Assembly: GCA_900540005.1 (NCBI GenBank)
Contig: UQEM01000091.1
Span: 1 to 10,254 of the forward strand
DNA: 10,254 nucleotides
Direction: 5' to 3'
Source: an uncultured Ruminococcus sp.
GTDB lineage: Bacteria > Bacillota > Clostridia > Oscillospirales > Ruminococcaceae
The position numbers and the translations under genes are program-made. Every line of letters starts with the position of its first letter. The stretch's first letter is position 1. Below, one piece after another: positions 6,608 through 10,254 of the stretch. The notes below the pieces were generated by a model. That model made no database searches and was not told where the DNA came from. It worked only from the letters and a program-made list of their open reading frames with translations.

Positions 6608-8368
6608 ATGGATAAAACACAGATAATAGACGAATTAAAACATACAAACGAGATACTACCCAATGAATATGACGGAACATACCGCTCGGTAAGAGAGACC
6701 GTCGAATGCTACGCAAAACTCAGAAAAACCGCACTGTTAGACTACACCGACCTTGAACTGCTGTACTTTCTGTCACTGGGAATATGGAACTCGGACAAAA
6801 GCGAGAGAAAATCCCGTCTTGAAAAGAGTCACCTGTTGTATAACGACAAGATAACTCTCGAACGAAGCCTTGAGCGTATCTGGTGCAACGGCTCGAAAAA
6901 GCTTTTCACGCACAGAATAAGTGATGATGAACTGAAAGTGCTTACCGAAACTGTTGCTTTCAAAGACACCGATATGGCAAAAAATGCCGAAGCGGTACAG
7001 TTTTTTATCAAGATGTGCATTAATCTTGCAGGCCTTGAAAAGGACAGCGAACTGTATGACACGGCTCAGAAAATGCTGAATGCCAAAATTAAAAATGCAG
7101 GTATCCCGATATATGTGGTTTCGAGGATACTGCACTCTCTGAAGCCTTTTTCGTTTCCGATATTTGCAAATACGAAGGAACATTGCGAGATCTACAGGAC
7201 AATGGGCTTGGAACTTATCGAAAAGGACGATGTTACGCGGTATATCACAAACTGCCGTAAAATCAGGGCTTTTCGCGACACGAACTTCAAATTCAAGAAT
7301 ATGCGCGTCTTTGATGTTATGTCATGGGAACTCCTCGCAGGGAAAATCGAGCCGCGGCGCAATGTGTTCAATAAGCCTGCCTCAAAGACGGAGTTTCAGA
7401 TCAGGCGCTCAAATGCTCCGCTCAACCAGATCCTGTACGGCCCTCCCGGAACAGGTAAGACGTACAATGTTGTGCGCTATGCCGTGGAACTGATAGAGGG
7501 CAAAAAAATCCTCCCTGATGAGAATTACGATGACGTTAAGGCAAGATATGAAAAGTATGTGGGTTCGGGACAGATAAAGTTTACCACGTTTCACCAGTCG
7601 TTCAGCTACGAGGAGTTCGTTGAAGGGATCCGACCGATAGTTGTGGACAGGTACGGCAACGAGACAAATACAGCACACTCGGACACTACGGTAATTTATC
7701 GGGCATTCAACGGCGTATTCAAGTCGCTCTGTGAAAAGGCGGCAAAGAGTCCGCATATGAATTTTGTTTGCGTTATAGACGAGATAAACCGAGGCAATAT
7801 TTCGAGGATATTCGGCGAACTTATCACTCTCATTGAGGAGTCAAAGCGCGGAACTTCCGTAATTCTGCCGTATTCACAGGCGGAGTTTTCCGTGCCGGTC
7901 AATCTTTATATTCTCGGTACGATGAATACCGCCGATCGCTCGATAGCAATGCTCGACACCGCATTGAGAAGAAGATTTGACTTTATTGAGATGATGCCGG
8001 ATCCGAATCTGCTCGGCGAGTGTGACGGCGTTGACCTGCGTGAACTTCTCTCTGCGATAAACGAGCGGATTGAGTATTACTACGACCGCGAGCACGCTGT
8101 CGGTCATGCGTATTTTATGAAAAGATACGGCTGCATACAAACTCTTGATGAACTGAGAAATGTATTCGGCACAAAAATAATTCCGCTGCTACAGGAGTAT
8201 TTCTTTGACGACTATGAGAAAATAAAGCTTATCCTGAATGATGAGAATACTTTCATAGAGTGTGTAAGTCCGAAGTACATAAAGCGCTTTGACTCGGGGC
8301 AGAAGCTTTACCGTCTCGGAAATCCGTCCAATTGGAACAGGGAACACTTCATAAATATCTACAGGTAA
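6608..8368 (+). CDS. mcrB: McrB-type AAA+ GTPase of a McrBC restriction system, unrecognised N-terminal half
   Basis: 586-residue motor subunit of a modification-dependent (type IV) McrBC system. McrB forms GTP-driven rings that move on DNA and activate the McrC nuclease. The C-terminal AAA+ module is intact: Walker A GPPGTGKT (278-285), FTTFHQSFSYEEFVEGIRP (325-343), Walker B VCVIDEINRGN (387-397) followed by ISRIFGELITLIE, the McrB signature MNTADRS (439-445), and the arginine-rich LDTALRRRF (449-457). Residues 1-260 should be the target-sensing part. They show no similarity that I can see to the 5-methylcytosine-binding domain of E. coli McrB; one notable patch is SRILHSLKPFSFPIFANT (172-189). 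The binding target is therefore unknown. mcrC follows after 24 nt. Although the protein is complete, the system may lack cleavage activity because its partner is truncated. Confidence 0.9.
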   Translation: MDKTQIIDELKHTNEILPNEYDGTYRSVRETVECYAKLRKTALLDYTDLELLYFLSLGIWNSDKSERKSRLEKSHLLYNDKITLERSLERIWCNGSKKLFTHRISDDELKVLTETVAFKDTDMAKNAEAVQFFIKMCINLAGLEKDSELYDTAQKMLNAKIKNAGIPIYVVSRILHSLKPFSFPIFANTKEHCEIYRTMGLELIEKDDVTRYITNCRKIRAFRDTNFKFKNMRVFDVMSWELLAGKIEPRRNVFNKPASKTEFQIRRSNAPLNQILYGPPGTGKTYNVVRYAVELIEGKKILPDENYDDVKARYEKYVGSGQIKFTTFHQSFSYEEFVEGIRPIVVDRYGNETNTAHSDTTVIYRAFNGVFKSLCEKAAKSPHMNFVCVIDEINRGNISRIFGELITLIEESKRGTSVILPYSQAEFSVPVNLYILGTMNTADRSIAMLDTALRRRFDFIEMMPDPNLLGECDGVDLRELLSAINERIEYYYDREHAVGHAYFMKRYGCIQTLDELRNVFGTKIIPLLQEYFFDDYEKIKLILNDENTFIECVSPKYIKRFDSGQKLYRLGNPSNWNREHFINIYR

Positions 8369-8392
8369 AACGCCTGATGAACGGAGAATAAA

Positions 8393-9205
8393 ATGAACGG
8401 CACATATATTTCCGCATTTGCTCACAGTACGGTCATTGAGCTTTCGCAGGAAAATAAAGTTTTATTTGAAATGCTCGGCGAGTTCGCGGAAAACTGCGAA
8501 CTTGATGGCAGACCCGCGGTAAAGCTCAACGGAAACAGCATAGAATCAGGCGGCTGCTGCGGCTTTATAAGGCTTGTTGACGGAACACTCATAGAGATAT
8601 TTCCGAATGTTCAGAGTGATGATGTCAATGCGGCAAGAGAAAACTTGTGCCGCAGCTTTTGCAGTCGGATAGGATACGGATTCGGAGACAGCAGGCTTTC
8701 CGAAAGCGCGAACTTTATGGAGTATTTTATTTCAGTTTTTGCCGCTGAGAGCATGAAGATAATAAAAAGCGGAGTTCTTTCGGCATATCTGACGCGCGAG
8801 GAGAACATGACGTCAGTTCAGGGGACGATAATGTTTGCCGAGAATATGCGAAAAAATCTCACCCACCGCGAAAGGCTTTATGTGCGGCACGAGGTTTTCA
8901 GTCCTGACAGAGCCGAAAATCGTCTGATGAAAGCGGCGGCGCAAAAGCTGATGAAGCTGACCGAAGATCCGCACAGTTCACGATTGCTGAAACAGGTGAC
9001 GGCTTTTCTTGACGAAGTAAAGCCGCTGAGAAATCCGGCAGAGGAGTTTTCAAAGTGCGTGAATACTCGCAATACAAAAAAATACAGCGCGGTTCTTGAG
9101 ATCTGCCGAATGCTTTTTGACAGACACACGGGAACTGCGTTTTCAGGGAAATATGTTTCATGCGCGCTGCTTTTTGACAGCGTATGTCAGGACTTGAAGA
9201 TATAA
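8393..9205 (+). CDS. mcrC: McrC, truncated: N-terminal part only, nuclease domain missing
   Basis: 270 residues matching the N-terminal and middle parts of McrC, the subunit that stimulates McrB GTP hydrolysis and cuts DNA. Family-like stretches are CGFIRLVDGTLIEIFPNV (56-73), FMEYFISVFAAESMKIIKSG (108-127), SVQGTIMFAENMRKN (142-156) and the FSPDRAENRLMKAAAQKL region (169-186). Full McrC proteins are usually longer, with a C-terminal PD-(D/E)xK nuclease. Here the chain reaches ALLFD, where the family normally continues as LLFDMNxLFE into the nuclease, then reads SVCQDLKI and stops. No frame over 9180-9300 restores the nuclease. The stop lies 3 nt before repeat copy B, suggesting loss by insertion or rearrangement. 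GGAG (8383-8386) is 6 nt before the ATG. Either a pseudogene or an McrC that only activates McrB. Confidence 0.85.
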   Translation: MNGTYISAFAHSTVIELSQENKVLFEMLGEFAENCELDGRPAVKLNGNSIESGGCCGFIRLVDGTLIEIFPNVQSDDVNAARENLCRSFCSRIGYGFGDSRLSESANFMEYFISVFAAESMKIIKSGVLSAYLTREENMTSVQGTIMFAENMRKNLTHRERLYVRHEVFSPDRAENRLMKAAAQKLMKLTEDPHSSRLLKQVTAFLDEVKPLRNPAEEFSKCVNTRNTKKYSAVLEICRMLFDRHTGTAFSGKYVSCALLFDSVCQDLKI

Positions 9206-9208
9206 AAA

Positions 9209-9294
9209 CTGTTCAGTATCTTTTTATGTGCGGATCTTCAACGCAGTCAACGGCAGGATCTGCCGAAAAGACGTGTGGAAAAGATACAAAACAG
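9209..9294 (+). repeat. ~85-bp miniature element, copy B, abutting truncated mcrC
   Basis: It starts with CTGTTCAGTATCTTTT (9209-9224) and ends with AAAAGATACAAAACAG (9279-9294), which pair at 14 of 16 positions. Bases 9209-9239 match the reverse complement of 5005-5035 at 30 of 31. The interior differs from copy A and holds a small hairpin, CGGCA/TGCCG (9251-9265). Conserved ends with a variable middle suit a MITE or extragenic palindrome family. Confidence 0.75.
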
Positions 9295-9302
9295 TCTCTA
9301 AG

Positions 9303-9352
9303 CAATCATCCCGCAGGCGGTAAGGATACCGCTGCGGGGTGATTGTTATTTT
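9303..9352 (+). terminator. Strong hairpin terminator behind mcrBC
   Basis: Long stem, 9303-9322 with 9327-9345, loop AGGA, a single bulged G at 9317 and one G-T pair, followed by TTATTTT (9346-9352). It separates mcrBC from the pstS promoter. Confidence 0.85.
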
Positions 9353-9443
9353 ACATTGAAATGCCGAATTATCGCCGAAAAATCAACTTTACCTACAATT
9401 AACATAAAAAAGATATCAGGCTTTACATTAGCGATGATATACT
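9350..9443 (+). promoter_or_regulatory. pstS promoter with Pho-box-like repeats
   Basis: Copies of the PhoP-box core (TT-A-A-C/T-A type) occur as TTTACA 9350-9355, TTTACC 9388-9393, TTAACA 9399-9404 and TTTACA 9422-9427. The middle two are 11 bp apart, the spacing of Firmicutes PhoP boxes. The likely -10 is TATACT (9438-9443) with TGA before it and no recognisable -35, as expected of an activator-dependent promoter. AGGAG (9472-9476) lies 9 nt before the ATG. Induction by phosphate starvation through PhoPR is the natural reading, but it is an inference. Confidence 0.55.
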
Positions 9444-9485
9444 GTAATCACCGAAAGGGAAATTAATTAACAGGAGAGATTTATT

Positions 9486-10207
9486 ATGATCAGGAAAAGA
9501 ATTTTTGCGGGTGTATCGGCAATTATGCTGGCAGCAGCATTAACAGGCTGCGGCGGTACAAAGAATGAGACAGTTTCAACCGATGGTTCAACTTCAATGG
9601 AAAAGGTCATCGGATATCTTAGCGAGGCATACATGGACAGCCACGACGGAACTAAGGTAACTTACAATCCCACAGGTTCGGGTGCAGGTATTCAGGCTGT
9701 TATGAGCGGAAGCTGCGACATCGGACTTTCGAGCAGAGACCTTAAAGATGATGAGGCTCAGACACTTGACAGCACAATAGTTGCGATAGACGGTATTGCG
9801 ATAATCGTAAACAAGGACAATCCGATCGCTGATCTTAGCATAGATCAGATCGAAAAGATCTACACCGGCGATGTCGAGAGCTGGTCTGATATTGGCGGAA
9901 GCGATTCACCTATCGTATGTATCGGACGTGAGGCTGCATCGGGAACTCGTGACGGTTTTGAAAGCATTACCGGCACAGAGGACAAGTGCAAGTACGCTCA
10001 GGAGCTTACTTCAACAGGTGACGTTATTCAGACAGTCGCTTCAAACCCCAATGCTATCGGATATGCGTCAATTGCAGCAGTCGGAGATACAGTAAAGACT
10101 GTTTCCGTCGGCGGAGTTGAGCCTACTGAGGAGAATATCCAGAACGGCAGTTACAAGATCCAGCGTAATTTCATACTTGTTACAAAGAAGGACACAAAAC
10201 TTACAGG
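9486..10207 (+). CDS. pstS: PstS, phosphate ABC transporter substrate-binding lipoprotein (3' end missing)
   Basis: Open frame of 240 complete codons running into the adapter, so the gene is partial. PstS captures phosphate outside the membrane for the PstCAB importer. The N-terminus is a lipoprotein signal: basic MIRKR, a hydrophobic core, and lipobox LTGC with the acylated Cys at 22. Phosphate-binding marks follow: DGSTSMEKV (33-41), the NPTGSGAGIQAV segment (61-72), DIGLSSRDL (78-86), and GREAASGTRDGFE (147-159) with its Arg and Ser-Gly-Thr ligands. IGYASIAAV (191-199) is also typical. Family members are usually 270-300 residues, so perhaps 30-60 are lost. The frame stays open through the adapter and would add the false tail CLLYTSPSPRD; translation should stop at 10207. 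pstC, pstA, pstB and phoU are expected just outside. Confidence 0.93.
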
Positions 10208-10254
10208 CTGTCTCTTATACACATCTCCGAGCCCACGAGACTCGACGTCATCTC
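10208..10254 (+). other. Nextera read-2 adapter, index and start of P7 (artefact)
   Basis: 10208-10226 is the reverse-complement Tn5 mosaic end (CTGTCTCTTATACACATCT), and 10227-10241 is CCGAGCCCACGAGAC of the read-2 adapter. TCGACGTC (10242-10249) sits where the i7 index belongs, and ATCTC (10250-10254) is the beginning of P7. It is library sequence. Confidence 0.98.

Noticed and set aside
9180..9300. A frameshift hiding the McrC nuclease domain downstream
   Set aside because: No frame on the plus strand in this stretch reads an MNxLFE or PD-(D/E)xK-like sequence, and the space is soon taken by the repeat, terminator and pstS.
1..10254. Tn5 mosaic ends at both termini, resembling a 10-kb composite transposon
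   Set aside because: The outer sequences are Nextera adapters with an index, not IS50; no transposase is present.

Overview
The window is a piece of a Clostridia-type (Firmicutes) chromosome, most like a rumen or gut Ruminococcus/Oscillospiraceae. This is an inference from the lepA–hemW arrangement, the GH130 mannoside phosphorylase, a clostridial galactokinase variant, a PstS lipoprotein and A/T-rich sigma-A promoters with extended -10 elements. Both ends are sequencing adapter: Nextera read-1 adapter at 1-24, and Nextera read-2 adapter plus an 8-base index at 10208-10254. Biological sequence is therefore about 25-10207 only.

Left half, minus strand (83-3716): one tight operon reads lepA (EF4 GTPase), a small three-helix membrane protein, a small zinc-ribbon membrane protein, and hemW (radical SAM heme chaperone). 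Neighbours are separated by 9 nt or overlap by 4 nt (ATGA). lepA starts at a TTG with a strong ribosome binding site and has a near-consensus promoter.

Middle, plus strand: a divergent promoter with a perfect 11-bp inverted repeat in the 5' leader drives a GH130 beta-1,4-mannoside phosphorylase (3887-4906) that ends at a strong terminator. An approximately 80-bp element with terminal inverted repeats follows, then a promoter, a structured leader and a galactokinase (5179-6483). Together these two genes suggest use of mannan/galactomannan-derived sugars.

Right half, plus strand: a strong promoter drives an McrBC-type restriction operon. McrB (6608-8368) has an intact McrB-type GTPase core behind an N-terminal half I do not recognise. 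McrC (8393-9205) stops just where its PD-(D/E)xK nuclease domain should begin, and a second copy of the ~80-bp element starts 3 nt after its stop codon. The nuclease is therefore apparently missing. A bulged terminator and a Pho-box-like promoter follow, then the first 240 codons of pstS (phosphate ABC transporter binding lipoprotein), cut off by the adapter.

The main points to look at are the nuclease-less McrC beside a repeat element, the element family itself (copies at 4960-5038 and 9209-9294, in opposite orientation, and a fused-end remnant at 5138-5158), the unrecognised McrB sensor half, and the two conserved-looking small membrane proteins between lepA and hemW. I see no tRNA, rRNA, CRISPR array or intact transposase gene.
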